From positions 3,968,292-4,032,291 of the forward strand of contig NZ_CP022163.1 of assembly GCF_002305855.1 (NCBI RefSeq): a stretch of 64,000 nucleotides of DNA, given 5' to 3'. Source of the DNA: Melittangium boletus DSM 14713. Lineage in GTDB: Bacteria > Myxococcota > Myxococcia > Myxococcales > Myxococcaceae. How positions within the stretch are numbered: position 1 is the stretch's first letter; the number at the start of each line of letters is the position of its first letter. Below, piece by piece: positions 26,974-35,804 of the stretch. The notes under the pieces were generated by a model that saw only the letters and a program-made list of their open reading frames with translations, had not been told where the DNA came from and ran no database searches. Made by a program: the position numbers and the translations under genes.

Positions 26974-27300
26974 TCAATCCATTTCCTCCAGCAGTCGCTC
27001 GAGGCGATCGATGTGCTCCGTCCAGAAGGCGCGGTAGTGCGCGATCCAGTCGATGAGTGGCTTCATCCCGCGCGGCTCCACCCGGTAGTAGACACAGCGC
27101 CCCTCGCGCCGGCCGTTCACCAGGCCGGCGTCTTTCAACGTGGCGAGGTGCTGCGAGACCGCCGGCTGAGAGATGTCGAAGCGCGCCGTGAGGTCCTTCA
27201 CCGCCGCTTCGCCCCGCGTGAGCGACTCGAAGATCGCCCGGCGGCTGGGGTCCGCCAGTGCCTGGAAGATCTTGTTTTCGGCCACGACCGCGCTTTGCAT
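26974..27300 (-). CDS. ArsR-family winged-helix repressor
   Basis: 108 residues with the ArsR fold: ALADPSRRAIFESLTRGEAA then the recognition helix ISQPAVSQHLATLKDAGLV and wing GRREGRCVYYRVEP. The C-terminal WIAHYRAFWTEHIDRLERLL is typical of the subgroup lacking metal-binding cysteines. A perfect palindrome (CATAAGC-TGAC-GCTTATG) begins nine bases upstream of its start, so it likely represses itself and the two downstream genes. Confidence 0.92.
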   Translation of the reverse strand: MQSAVVAENKIFQALADPSRRAIFESLTRGEAAVKDLTARFDISQPAVSQHLATLKDAGLVNGRREGRCVYYRVEPRGMKPLIDWIAHYRAFWTEHIDRLERLLEEMD

Positions 27301-27308
27301 GCACGACG

Positions 27309-27326
27309 CATAAGCTGACGCTTATG
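27309..27326. promoter_or_regulatory. ArsR operator palindrome
   Basis: CATAAGC TGAC GCTTATG: a perfect 7-base inverted repeat with 4-base spacer, located just upstream of the arsR start and of the size expected for an ArsR dimer. It would control the arsR/membrane protein/uvrA-like operon. Confidence 0.8.
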
Positions 27327-27355
27327 GGTTGTCAAGCGCGCGGATCGGGCTCGTC

Positions 27356-27394
27356 TTCAAGGTCATGTGGAGGCAGCGGTCAGGTGGGACGGTG
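27356..27394. mobile_element. Remnant end of the IS4-type element
   Basis: TTCAAGGTCATGTGGAGG then GCGGTCAGGTGGGACGGTG matches the complement of the right end of the IS at 14666-16338 (TTCAAGGTCATGTGGAGG ... GCGGTCAGGTGGGAGGGTG) with a small internal deletion. No other IS sequence is present here. It is either a deletion relic or a short non-autonomous derivative. Confidence 0.6.
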
Positions 27395-27789
27395 TGGAGA
27401 GAGCAGGAACCGGATTTCCGAAACGCAATGCCTTGACGCCCGGAATCAGCCACCGCTCTCCGTGAACCGTCCAGTCCCCTGACGGAGGGAGGCGGACCCT
27501 GGTCTCACGAGGCAAGCCGATGATTTTCCATGCGGAGAGATCTCGGAATGTTGACTGCTCGGCCGCTCACCAGACGAGCTGAAACGCACTCTGGGCGCGA
27601 GCTTGTCTGTTCATGGGCAGACAGCCATATCAGAAGCGAGCATTCGCGGTAATGCCGTCTTTTCGATGGGCCGTGAGTGCTCGTGTCGTGGCATCCAACC
27701 CAGACGCAGCGGTTCCGTGGGGACGGGAGTCCGAGAGGTTTCGGGCTCTGGACGACCCCGCGTTGAGAACGAACGACAAGGAGGAGTCC
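27395..27789. other. Non-coding spacer upstream of Cys-rich lipoproteins
   Basis: About 395 bases with no convincing gene on either strand. It should contain the promoter for the lipoprotein at 27790; no recognisable -35/-10 pair could be fixed. GGAGGAGTCC directly before 27790 is a strong ribosome-binding site. Confidence 0.4.
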
Positions 27790-28146
27790 ATGAGGAAGGG
27801 TCTTGGTATTGTGGGTATGTCCGTGCTCGGAGCGGTGCTCGCCGCGGGGTGTGGCGGCTCCATGCAGCAGGACACGGAGGAGGCGCCCCTCAGCGGCTCC
27901 GTCCAGGGCGGGGAGCAGCCCGCGTCCATCCCTCCGGAGGAATCCGCGCGGGAGCCGGACGATGAGGCTTCGGGTCGCGTCGGGGCGGAAGCCTCGTGCT
28001 GCCATGTCCAGTGCGGAGACGGGAACTGGTATGGGCCGTTCAAGAGCGTCAAATACAACAACTGCGCGACCTACGGCAGATACTACTGCCCGGCCTATAG
28101 CCATGGCGGCTACGTGAACAATCAATGGAGGGCCTGCTCGCTGTAA
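27790..28146 (+). CDS. Small Cys-rich lipoprotein, paralogue B1
   Basis: 118 residues. Signal with lipobox VLAAGCGG, acidic low-complexity linker to about residue 65, then a C-terminal domain with CCHVQCGDGNWYGPFKSV, NNCATYGRYYC and a last Cys near the end. Shares its pattern (CC-x3-C ... C-x7-C ... C) with the next gene. Probably a disulfide-stabilised exported protein. The ATG was chosen for its ribosome-binding site (AGGAGG). Confidence 0.75.
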   Translation: MRKGLGIVGMSVLGAVLAAGCGGSMQQDTEEAPLSGSVQGGEQPASIPPEESAREPDDEASGRVGAEASCCHVQCGDGNWYGPFKSVKYNNCATYGRYYCPAYSHGGYVNNQWRACSL

Positions 28147-28205
28147 TCCCGTCACACGACTGACTCATTCATTCACGCTTCAATGATACGTCCATGGAGA
28201 AGAAC

Positions 28206-28559
28206 ATGAAGAATGGATTCAAGGAACTGGGTCTGGTGTTGCTGGGAACGCTGCTGATGGCCGGCTGCGGCGGGCCGGCCTCGGAGCCCACCCAGGACAT
28301 GCCCGCGCCCGCGGAGGGCGACAACGCCTCGGCCGGTCCGCGAGAGTCGGTGGCGGACGACTCCCAGTTGCCGGGGTTCGAGAAGACGCTCCCGGGGACC
28401 GTGTCCGCGCAGACGGCGTGCTGCTACGCCAAGTGCTCCGACCAGAAATGGCATGGTCCGCTCAAGCACGTGACGCCCGGCAATTGCATCACCTACTCCA
28501 AATACTGGTGCGCCAACCATAATCTGAAGTACGTGGGCGCCAAGTGGGATGATTGCTAG
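28206..28559 (+). CDS. Small Cys-rich lipoprotein, paralogue B2
   Basis: 117 residues from ATG 28206 (GGAGAAG nearby; an ATG four codons earlier at 28194 is possible). Lipobox LLMAGCGG, acidic linker, and the same six-cysteine domain as its neighbour (CCYAKCSDQKWHGPLKHV, NCITYSKYWC, terminal Cys). The two are a tandem pair, analogous to but distinct from the pair at 21074-21682. Function unknown. Confidence 0.75.
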   Translation: MKNGFKELGLVLLGTLLMAGCGGPASEPTQDMPAPAEGDNASAGPRESVADDSQLPGFEKTLPGTVSAQTACCYAKCSDQKWHGPLKHVTPGNCITYSKYWCANHNLKYVGAKWDDC

Positions 28560-28664
28560 TCCCCGCGCGAACACTCCGGGCGGCCTCCGCGCCGCCCGGG
28601 ATGTCGCACCGCTCCCGGGCTGGCGTAGAAAGAAGGCCGCGCCGTGAACCCCGAGGAGACGAAC

Positions 28665-30392
28665 ATGCCGCCCGCCGACACATCCCTCATCCCCTGGTGG
28701 AAGGACGCCGTCGTCTATCAAATCTATCCCCGCAGCTTTCAGGACAGCGATGGCGACGGGGTGGGGGACCTGCGCGGCATCCTCCGGCGGCTCGACTACC
28801 TCAAGCGCCTGGGCGTGGACGTGCTCTGGCTCTCGCCCATCTTCGCCTCGCCCAACGACGACAACGGCTACGACATCTCCAACTACCGCGCCATCATGCC
28901 CGAGTTCGGCACCATGGCCGACTTCGAGGAGCTGCTGCGCGAGGCCCACGCCCGGGGCCTGAAGATCATGCTCGACCTGGTCGTCAACCACACCAGCGAC
29001 GAGCACCCCTGGTTCATCGAGTCGCGCTCCAGCCCCCAGTCGGACAAGCGCGACTACTACGTCTGGAGGAAGGGCGTGGACGGCCAGCCGCCCAACCACT
29101 GGCAGTCCTTCTTCAGCGGCTCCGTCTGGGAGAAGGACGCGGCCAGCGGCGAGTACTACCTGCACCTGTTCAGCCGCAAGCAGCCGGACCTGAACTGGGA
29201 GAACCCCACCGTGAGGCGCGAGGTGTACGACATGATGCGCTTCTGGCTCGACAAGGGCGTGGATGGCTGGCGCATGGACACCATCAACATGCTCAGCAAG
29301 CCCCAGGACTTCCCCGAGGGCCGGCCCATCCCCGGCACGCGGCTCACCGAGGGCCAGCCGCTGTTCCTCAATGGCCCGCGCATCCACGAGTTCATCCAGG
29401 AGATGCACCGCGAGGTGCTCGCGCACTACGACGTGATGACGGTGGGCGAGACGCCCGGGGTGTCTCCCGCCGAGGGCGCCCTGTACTGCGGCGCCGGGCG
29501 CGGCGAGCTCAACATGGTCTTCCACTTCGAGCACGTGTTCCTCGGCGATGACACCGCCGAGCGCGGCAAGTGGAGCAACCCCCCCCTGGCCCTGCCGGAC
29601 ATCAAGCGCGTGCTGGCGCGCTGGCAGACGGGCCTGCACGGGCGCGGGTGGAACAGCCTGTACTGGGACAACCACGATCAGCCCCGCGCCGTGTCCCGCT
29701 TCGGCAATGATCGCGAGTTCCGCGTGGAGAGCGCGAAGATGCTCTGCACCGTGCTGCTGTTCATGCAGGGCACGCCCTACATCTACCAGGGCCAGGAGCT
29801 CGGGATGACGAACGTGTCCTTCGAGAGCCTGGACCACTACAAGGACATCGAGACGCGCAACGCCTACAAGGTGCTGCGCGAGGAGCACGGCTGGGACGAC
29901 GCGCGCATCCTCGCGGCCGTGTATGCCCGGGGCCGGGACAACGCGCGCACGCCCATGCACTGGTCAAGTGCTCCCCACGCGGGCTTCACCGAGGGCACGC
30001 CGTGGATCGCCCTCAACCCCAACTACCCGGACATCAACGCCGAGGCGGCCGAGGCGGATCCGCACTCCGTCTGGCACCACTACCGGGCCGTCATCGCGCT
30101 GCGCAAGGCGCTGCCCGTCGTGCGCGATGGCACCTTCACGCTCCTGGACGCCGAGCATCCCACCGTCTTCGCCTACGTGCGCGAGGACGCCCACACCCGC
30201 CTGCTCGTGCTCGGGCACTTCCACGGCGGGTCCCAGACGTGCCGCGTTCCCGCCGCGTTCGTGGACGGGGAGGTGCTCAGCAACAACCACCCGGTCCTGG
30301 AGGGCGCGGGCACGGAGGAACTGAGGCTGTTGCCCTACCAGGCGGTGGTGCTCCGGGCGCCCACGCGGACCGGAGTTTCGCGCCCGGAGTGA
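28665..30392 (+). CDS. GH13 alpha-glucosidase (oligo-1,6-glucosidase-like)
   Basis: 575 residues. Conserved GH13 blocks: WWKDAVVYQIYPRSFQDSDG at the start, LDLVVNHTSDEHPWF, DGWRMDTINML with nucleophile Asp205, MTVGETPG with the acid Glu, and YWDNHDQPRAVSRFG with the third Asp. Hydrolyses alpha-1,6/1,4 glucosides such as isomaltose or trehalose; no signal peptide, so cytoplasmic. ATG 28665 is preferred (GAGGAG at about 28652-28657); a GTG at 28644 is upstream in frame. No sugar transporter or regulator is adjacent. Confidence 0.93.
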   Translation: MPPADTSLIPWWKDAVVYQIYPRSFQDSDGDGVGDLRGILRRLDYLKRLGVDVLWLSPIFASPNDDNGYDISNYRAIMPEFGTMADFEELLREAHARGLKIMLDLVVNHTSDEHPWFIESRSSPQSDKRDYYVWRKGVDGQPPNHWQSFFSGSVWEKDAASGEYYLHLFSRKQPDLNWENPTVRREVYDMMRFWLDKGVDGWRMDTINMLSKPQDFPEGRPIPGTRLTEGQPLFLNGPRIHEFIQEMHREVLAHYDVMTVGETPGVSPAEGALYCGAGRGELNMVFHFEHVFLGDDTAERGKWSNPPLALPDIKRVLARWQTGLHGRGWNSLYWDNHDQPRAVSRFGNDREFRVESAKMLCTVLLFMQGTPYIYQGQELGMTNVSFESLDHYKDIETRNAYKVLREEHGWDDARILAAVYARGRDNARTPMHWSSAPHAGFTEGTPWIALNPNYPDINAEAAEADPHSVWHHYRAVIALRKALPVVRDGTFTLLDAEHPTVFAYVREDAHTRLLVLGHFHGGSQTCRVPAAFVDGEVLSNNHPVLEGAGTEELRLLPYQAVVLRAPTRTGVSRPE

Positions 30393-30660
30393 AGACGGGA
30401 CCTCTTCGCTCGCGGGATTGTCGGCAGCCATGCGGCACCGCGCACTCAACCGTGCCAGGGCCGCTCCCTCGGGGCTCCCCCGCCCTTGGCCTCTTTTCTC
30501 ATCCATTGAGAGCAATCCCTGTCCCCACGGGGAAAAGAGGGAATGGATGCATGACATCACGTCAGCGATTTCGCTCGAAGTATCGCCTTGACAGCATTGA
30601 GATCAAACAGCAGGCTAAACCGGAAAAACCGGTAATACCCACCCCCGACAGGGCCCACAG

Positions 30661-31752
30661 ATGATCATGACAAAGCATGAGGATGGACTCGGCACGCTGT
30701 CTCATTCGGTCTCGGCGCTCTTCCTCGCGGCCGTTCTGAGCGGATGCGGAGCAGAGGTCGAGAGAGCGGAGTCCGCGGACGGACTGGCGCTGGCGACGAA
30801 CCTGGGCGAGGTCCTGCCCGCGCCTTCCGCCGCCGCCGCGAGCTGCACGCCGCTGTGCAATGGGAGCTGCACGCCGGTCCAGCTCGCGCAAGCCTCCGGT
30901 CTCGATCAGCCCATCCTTCCTTTTGGCGAGAACGTGTACTTCTCCGGGGCCATCACGTACGAGGCCAGCTATAGCTTCGCCAACCGAGTCTCCAAGCAGG
31001 GCGGCTCGAGTGTCCAGCTCGCCCAGAGGCTCCAGCGCCCGCCCCTGTTCTTGTCGAACGGAACCTCCGCCTACGCCCTCGTCAGGTACCCGGGCAGCTC
31101 GGGGCTCGGCCACCTGAACCAGATCGGGCCCCTCGGCAACCTCACCCCGGTGCCGGGCATCGACAGCTCCCGTTCCCTCTCCATCCCCACCGTGGACGCG
31201 ACGAAGCTCTATGTGTTGGATCTCAGTAACGAGAGCGTCTGGTCGACGCCGCTCACGGGAGGCTCCTGGACCCAGGCCACCCGGCCGATCGCGAACGTGG
31301 CGGGCAGGAGCGTGCGCGTGGACAGCACCCACGTGTACATCGTGGCCGACGACGTGGCGAAGAACCAGTCCATCGTGTGGAAGGCGCCGAAGCAGAACCT
31401 GGCGACGCCCACGAAATTCGTCACCCTCCCGGGCAGCATCGTATCGCTCACGCTGGACGACACGGACCTCTACTTCGCCGACCGCGCGGGAGGCATCTTC
31501 AAGGCGTCCAAGAGCAGCGGCGCCGTCACCCGGCTGGCGAGCACTGCTACCGATTTGTCCATTGCCGTCGATGCGGAGCGCTACTACTGGTTCAATGGCT
31601 CGGCCCTGACGGCGACGTGCAAGAACGGCGGTGGCTCCCAGGTGCTGGCCACCGTATCGACCCCCCAGACGCGCACGCCCGAAATCCTCTCGGTGGATGC
31701 GGAGGGCGTCTACTGGCGCAACTCCGGCCAGGTCTGGAAGGTCGCGAAGTAG
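30661..31752 (+). CDS. Lipoprotein with repeated beta (propeller-like) domain
   Basis: 363 residues. Lipobox AVLSGCGA with Cys about 29, then CTPLCNGSCTPVQ, then repeated strands of the type LYVLDLSNESVWS, VYIVADDVAKNQSIVWK, LYFADRAGGIFKAS and VYWRNSGQVWKVAK, the pattern of DUF5050/TolB-like propellers common in myxobacteria. No enzymatic motif. Probably a surface or periplasmic binding protein. The 270 bases upstream hold no other gene. Confidence 0.75.
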   Translation: MIMTKHEDGLGTLSHSVSALFLAAVLSGCGAEVERAESADGLALATNLGEVLPAPSAAAASCTPLCNGSCTPVQLAQASGLDQPILPFGENVYFSGAITYEASYSFANRVSKQGGSSVQLAQRLQRPPLFLSNGTSAYALVRYPGSSGLGHLNQIGPLGNLTPVPGIDSSRSLSIPTVDATKLYVLDLSNESVWSTPLTGGSWTQATRPIANVAGRSVRVDSTHVYIVADDVAKNQSIVWKAPKQNLATPTKFVTLPGSIVSLTLDDTDLYFADRAGGIFKASKSSGAVTRLASTATDLSIAVDAERYYWFNGSALTATCKNGGGSQVLATVSTPQTRTPEILSVDAEGVYWRNSGQVWKVAK

Positions 31753-31872
31753 GGCCGCGACGGCCACGGTCGAGGAGCCGCGGGGCCCCCTCGACCGAGC
31801 CCGCCACCCCACTCAAACCAAATGAAGGACTTCCAACTCCACGGGGCCGAGTGGACGAGCGGCTCCCGCCGA

Positions 31873-32004
31873 TCAGAAGGAGCCTCTGCCGTAGAAGTTC
31901 GCCAGTTCGCAGAGGATGGCGCCCACCAGACAGAGCGGACTCGCGGCGTCTCGCTTATAGACGTCTGTCACCTTGCCGCCGTCGTAGACATCCTGGCGTT
32001 CCAC
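31873..32004 (-). pseudogene. Short protein-like remnant
   Basis: 43 codons from GTG 32004 to a stop at 31873: VERQDVYDGGKVTDVYKRDA and SPLCLVGAILCELANFYGRG. The text is protein-like but has no ribosome-binding site and no recognisable family. Probably the tail of a lost gene. The rest of 31753-32180 shows nothing. Confidence 0.3.
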
Positions 32005-32180
32005 GCTTGACGAGCGCCTAGGTGTACTTCTGGACAGACGAGTGGAGGCCCGGCCCCGAGCATTTCTCCGGTCTCTGAGTGGTCCAACCGCGTTCGAGCG
32101 GCGCTGGGACAGCTGCTACCTCTCCAGCCAGGCGTGGCCAGTCTGGGCGACATCCCGGCCGTCATCCCCATCCTTGTCGG

Positions 32181-33113
32181 GTGCGTGAAGGAACCTCGAC
32201 CTACCGGCTGGGATATGTCGCCAACTGCCTCTCGATTGGCGTGGGCGCGAGCCATACGTGCCGGCTCGCGGGCGCCACACCCGAGCGATTGACCGCGCTC
32301 ATCGAGCAGAACCTCGCCGAGCTGGAGCAGATCCTCCTCTTCAACGAGGCCCATCGAATCGAGCTGTTCCGCATCGGCTCGTCGCTCATTCCCTTCGGCT
32401 CGCACCCTGTCAACACACTGCGCTGGTGGCGCACCCATGCCCGCGATTTCGATCGGCTGGCACACATCGCCCGGCGCTCGCGCCAACGGCTCTCCCTGCA
32501 TCCATCGCCCGCGGCGGCCTCGCTCACGTCCGTGCATCAACGCGTGCGTGACGCCGCGCTCGCCGAGCTGCGCTACGCGGCCCGGGTGCTCGACCTGCTC
32601 GGCCAGGGCCCCGAATCGCGGGTGGTGCTCCACCTCGGGGGCGCCGCCCCCAGCCGCCCCGAGGCGCTCGACAACGCCCACCGCCTGCTGGATTCCATGG
32701 AGCCGGAGCTGAGGGATCGGCTCGTGCTCGAGCACGACGACAAGGTGTGGACCGCGCGCGAGACGCTCGCGCTGGCCCGCGCCCATGGGCTGCCCATGCT
32801 CGCGGACAACCTCCACAACACCATCGAGCCCTCGGAGCCGGTGATGCCGCTGGAGGAGCTGTTGCGTGAGTCCGCGGCCTCGTGGCGCGCGCTCGACCTG
32901 CGGCCCAAATTCCACCTGGCGAGCCAGGAGCCCGGAGGCCGTCCAGGCGCGCACTCGGTCCGGATCGATCCCGCGGACTTCCGCGCCGTGGTGGCCGCCC
33001 TGGATGGGCCGGCCGACCTCATGCTCGAGGCGAAGGACAAGGACCTCGCGCTCTTCGAGCTGCGCCGCTCGGCGCTCGCGCAACACCCGAACGACCGGCT
33101 CAGTCCTTCTTGA
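32181..33113 (+). CDS. uvsE: UV damage endonuclease (UvsE/UVDE family)
   Basis: About 310 residues from the GTG at 32181. TIM-barrel endonuclease that nicks 5' of UV photoproducts. Motifs: YRLGYVANCLSIGVGASHTC at the start, ELFRIGSSLIPFGSHP, LSLHPSPAAA (metal His), VVLHLGGA, DRLVLEHDDKVW (metal Glu and Asp), LADNLHNTIEP, and LMLEAKDKDLAL. All are UVDE landmarks and length is normal. Its 3' end overlaps the convergent hypothetical gene by 14 bases. Confidence 0.88.
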   Translation: MREGTSTYRLGYVANCLSIGVGASHTCRLAGATPERLTALIEQNLAELEQILLFNEAHRIELFRIGSSLIPFGSHPVNTLRWWRTHARDFDRLAHIARRSRQRLSLHPSPAAASLTSVHQRVRDAALAELRYAARVLDLLGQGPESRVVLHLGGAAPSRPEALDNAHRLLDSMEPELRDRLVLEHDDKVWTARETLALARAHGLPMLADNLHNTIEPSEPVMPLEELLRESAASWRALDLRPKFHLASQEPGGRPGAHSVRIDPADFRAVVAALDGPADLMLEAKDKDLALFELRRSALAQHPNDRLSPS

Positions 33114-33951
33114 GCGGGGCGCTGGCCTTCTCCTCCACGATCTTCCGGATCTCGGCCCGCATCGCGCCCATCTCGCCCGTCTCCGAGCCACCGTGGATCT
33201 TGTTCGCGGCCTCGCCGATCTGATGCCCCAGGGCCACGCCGCTCACGGTGCGCACCACCAGGCCCAGTCCGGGGTTGATCATCCCCGCGAGCACGCTGGC
33301 CCCCGTCGACAGGGCGGCGCCGGTGAGCACCTTCTGCGTCTCGTGCTTCGTGCGCTCCTGGAACGCATCCTTGACGGAGCCCAGGCCCTGCTCGGACACC
33401 GTCGAGGTGGCGAAGGCCCCCTCGGCGCCCGACTTCGTCGCATGGGCCAGGCTCTTGAGGGCGTCGAGCGGCTTGCCCTGCGCGAGCGACTCCAGTGCCT
33501 TCTCCCCGGTGTGCTTGACGCCCGCGCCCGCCACCCGCAGGCCCTCCTTCGCGCCCAGCTCGCCGTGGCCCACCACCTGGGCGGCCTTGGTGCTGAACGC
33601 CAGCTGCTCCTTCATCCGCTCCATCGACTGGGAGAAGTCCTCGAAGCCCACCTCGCCCTTGGCCACGGCGGAGCCCACCTGGCCCACGGACGTCATCGCC
33701 TTCTGCCGGCTCTCGACGAAGCCATCCAGCCCGTCCTTCAGGGCGCTCGCGTTCGCCTCCGGTCGGATCGAGTCGGCCAGGCGGGTGAGCTTGGTGTCAC
33801 CCCGCTCGAAGGAGCCTCCGGGCCGAGGCCCCACGCCCTGCGAGCCCTGTCCCGGCGTCTGCCCCGAGCGCTCGTTGAGCCGCTGGCTCATCGCGTTGCT
33901 CGCCAGACCCACTCCCATGCTGACTCCCACCTGCGCAAGCCGCCTGAACAT
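33100..33951 (-). CDS. Hypothetical protein with Gly/Ala-rich C-terminal helix
   Basis: 283 residues, family unknown. The N-terminus is a weak hydrophobic helix (FRRLAQVGVSMGVGLASNAM); the middle is Lys/Glu-rich amphipathic helix; residues about 215-255 are hydrophobic and glycine-rich (LSTGASVLAGMINPGLGLVV). ATG 33951 has GGAGG four bases upstream. It converges on uvsE. Possibly membrane-associated. Confidence 0.65.
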   Translation of the reverse strand: MFRRLAQVGVSMGVGLASNAMSQRLNERSGQTPGQGSQGVGPRPGGSFERGDTKLTRLADSIRPEANASALKDGLDGFVESRQKAMTSVGQVGSAVAKGEVGFEDFSQSMERMKEQLAFSTKAAQVVGHGELGAKEGLRVAGAGVKHTGEKALESLAQGKPLDALKSLAHATKSGAEGAFATSTVSEQGLGSVKDAFQERTKHETQKVLTGAALSTGASVLAGMINPGLGLVVRTVSGVALGHQIGEAANKIHGGSETGEMGAMRAEIRKIVEEKASAPLKKD

Positions 33952-34055
33952 GGTGCCTCCCCACTGGAGGTGGGGTGTCATCTCCCCACCGCGGGCCTGG
34001 CGCGATGCCGGCCCGCATGAAAATTGTCGGGAGGGGTGGGATAAAGTTGCTTACG

Positions 34056-34103
34056 GACGCAGAGACACGCACTCGAGCCGGTGGAGCAGACCCTCCACGA
34101 CGA
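34056..34103. repeat. Hairpin repeat shared with 35822-35868
   Basis: GGACGCAGAGACACGCACTC, then the hairpin GTGGAG-CAGACC-CTCCAC. The same segment occurs at 35822-35868 with loop CAAGCC, so stem bases are kept while loop bases change. Here it follows the degraded immunity gene on the minus strand. Confidence 0.55.
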
Positions 34104-34111
34104 GCCGAGCG

Positions 34112-34580
34112 TCAAGGGATGGAGCGCCCGCCAATCTCCGGGAAGCGTTCGTAGGCCCGCTTGAGCGCGTCCAGGTGGGCGAGGTTGTCCAAGTCGAGCG
34201 GCGCATCGGTGAGTTGCACGACCCACCCGCCCGTCGCGGTACGCCGTGAGCGCGCGAGCAGGTCCGCATCGCGGACAGGGTCCGGAAAGCCGATGGCCTC
34301 CGCAGCCGCGGCCGACCAGTAGTTCAGCCACCCCAGGCGATGCGGAATCTCAGGCATGGAATTCAAACTGTGCCTGCCCTTCCGGGGAGAGCCCCGCCGG
34401 GCTTTCCCACCCAGAAACCGTTACCCGGTAGCTCTCGTCACCATTGCAAATGAGCCGAAACCCCCTTCCGGTCGGCCTCGCTTGGGTAAGCCATGCCTCA
34501 CGCCGCGGTAGCCGGAGCAGCTTCCCCGCTCTCGGCCGGGCCAATGGCAGACAGCGCCATCTGTCCAAAGGTGGCTCCAA
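34112..34580 (-). pseudogene. Degraded copy of the immunity gene at 16679
   Basis: Two pieces in different frames match that gene. The upstream piece reads PTGRGFRLICNGDESYRVTV and GLSPEGQAQFEFHA, against PNGRGFPLLRNGDDDFRVTV; the downstream piece from 34366 reads EIPHRLGWLNYWSAAAAEAI and ends RFPEIGGRSIP. About 65 residues are missing between them and the N-terminus is scrambled. No toxin gene accompanies it. Confidence 0.75.
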
Positions 34581-34731
34581 GGCCCCGGCGGGAGCACCCA
34601 TTTTCCTTGCCGCGGCGTCAGGAGCTGTTTACGCTCCAACTGCCGTGCCCTGTGCACCTGCCCGATACGTGGCAATGGCGGATCCAAGGCTGGCTTCAGA
34701 CAGTGACAGATCAATCCAGAGGGGTGTCTTC

Positions 34732-35286
34732 GTGACAACGGATTTGCAGGTCAAGAAGTTCAGCTACGTGTTCAAGTGGTTCGACCAGAATGGCGATGGA
34801 TGGATCACCCAGGACGACATCGAGAAAATGGCCAAGCTGTTCACCGCGCTGGCGGATGAGGCTGATCAGAAGAACAAGAGTGCGATGAGTCAGGGTTTCA
34901 TGAACTGGTGGAACCTCCTGCTGGAGGCCCGTGAGGACAAGGCGAGCGAGAAGATCGGGAAGCAGGAGTTCATCCGCATCATGGATGCTGTCGTGATCGC
35001 CCCGAAGAATTTCGAGATTGCCGTGGGCAACATCGTCGAAGGGTTGCTGGGCGCTCTTGACCGCGACGGCAATGGCAGCCTCTCGAAGGAAGAGTACGTG
35101 AGGATGTACGACGAGCTTGGAATCCCCCCGACCACCTCCACCGAGGCCTTCAGGCGGCTCGACCGGGACAGCGATGGCGAGATCAGTCGTGCGGAGTTCC
35201 ATCAAGCCCTCTTCGAATACTACCTGAGTGCGGACCCGAACGCTCCCGGCAACTGGCTGCTGGGTCCCATGGATGTACTCAAGTAA
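34732..35286 (+). CDS. EF-hand calcium-binding protein (calerythrin-like)
   Basis: 184 residues. At least three canonical EF loops: FDQNGDGWITQDD (about 15-27), LDRDGNGSLSKEEY and LDRDSDGEISRAEF; a fourth site near EKIGKQEFI is degenerate. This three-plus-one layout is that of bacterial calerythrin. GTG 34732 (MTTDLQVKKFSYVF) is preferred, with AGAGGGG upstream. No signal peptide, so a cytosolic calcium buffer or sensor. It lies between a pseudogene and repeats. Confidence 0.88.
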   Translation: MTTDLQVKKFSYVFKWFDQNGDGWITQDDIEKMAKLFTALADEADQKNKSAMSQGFMNWWNLLLEAREDKASEKIGKQEFIRIMDAVVIAPKNFEIAVGNIVEGLLGALDRDGNGSLSKEEYVRMYDELGIPPTTSTEAFRRLDRDSDGEISRAEFHQALFEYYLSADPNAPGNWLLGPMDVLK

Positions 35287-35370
35287 GAGCGAAACTCAAT
35301 CACGACCGCTTCCCCCCTTATCCGGCGACCCGTCACCGTGGGAGGCCGGATCGCTCGTACGGGTCCCCGG

Positions 35371-35476
35371 CATGTTGCACGTATGTCGCGGGAGCCTGCG
35401 GAATCGGCCGAAACGAGGCGGGACAAGGGGGGATCCGGCGGGATACCTACCTCCAATGGTTCCGGGCGGTTGCGAG
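35371..35476. repeat. Dispersed repeat, copy B
   Basis: Counterpart of 20734-20841 (CATGTTGCACGTATGTCGC and following blocks). It abuts the frameshifted amidohydrolase remnant, as copy A abuts another gene remnant. Confidence 0.6.
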
Positions 35477-35725
35477 TGGTGTCGCTCGCGCACCACGAAG
35501 CGCCCGACCACCATGACATCGCAGACGCAATCGCTCCCACTGGCGAAGAGGTAAGAGTCGGCGAAGAGGTAGGAGTCGAGGAGCGCATCCCGCGTGTGCC
35601 CGTAGAGCTTGGTGTAGTCCACCTCCGAGGACGACGAGGTCGGCCGGGGCCCTCGCCGCCAGCCCGGGAGCTGACAGCCCCAGCACCCGGGCACTCCGGC
35701 CACGGCGGCACGGCAGAGGCCCGCC
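35470..35725 (-). pseudogene. Frameshifted C-terminal remnant of an amidohydrolase (HutF-like)
   Basis: Minus strand: one frame reads LGLSAPGLAARAPADLVVLG, another VDYTKLYGHTRDALLDSYLF then CVCDVMVVGRFVVRERHH. Together they resemble the end of formiminoglutamate deiminase-type amidohydrolases. An in-frame 18-base tandem duplication yields DSYLFADSYLFA. The frameshift, duplication and missing N-terminus mean it is dead. The family call is from pattern only. Confidence 0.45.
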
Positions 35726-35804
35726 CTCACCGAGCCCTCCGAACCCACTCGCTGCACGTTGCGGCTCCGTGCCACCAGTCGCTGGCCGTCAGCGCACTCG
35801 ACTC

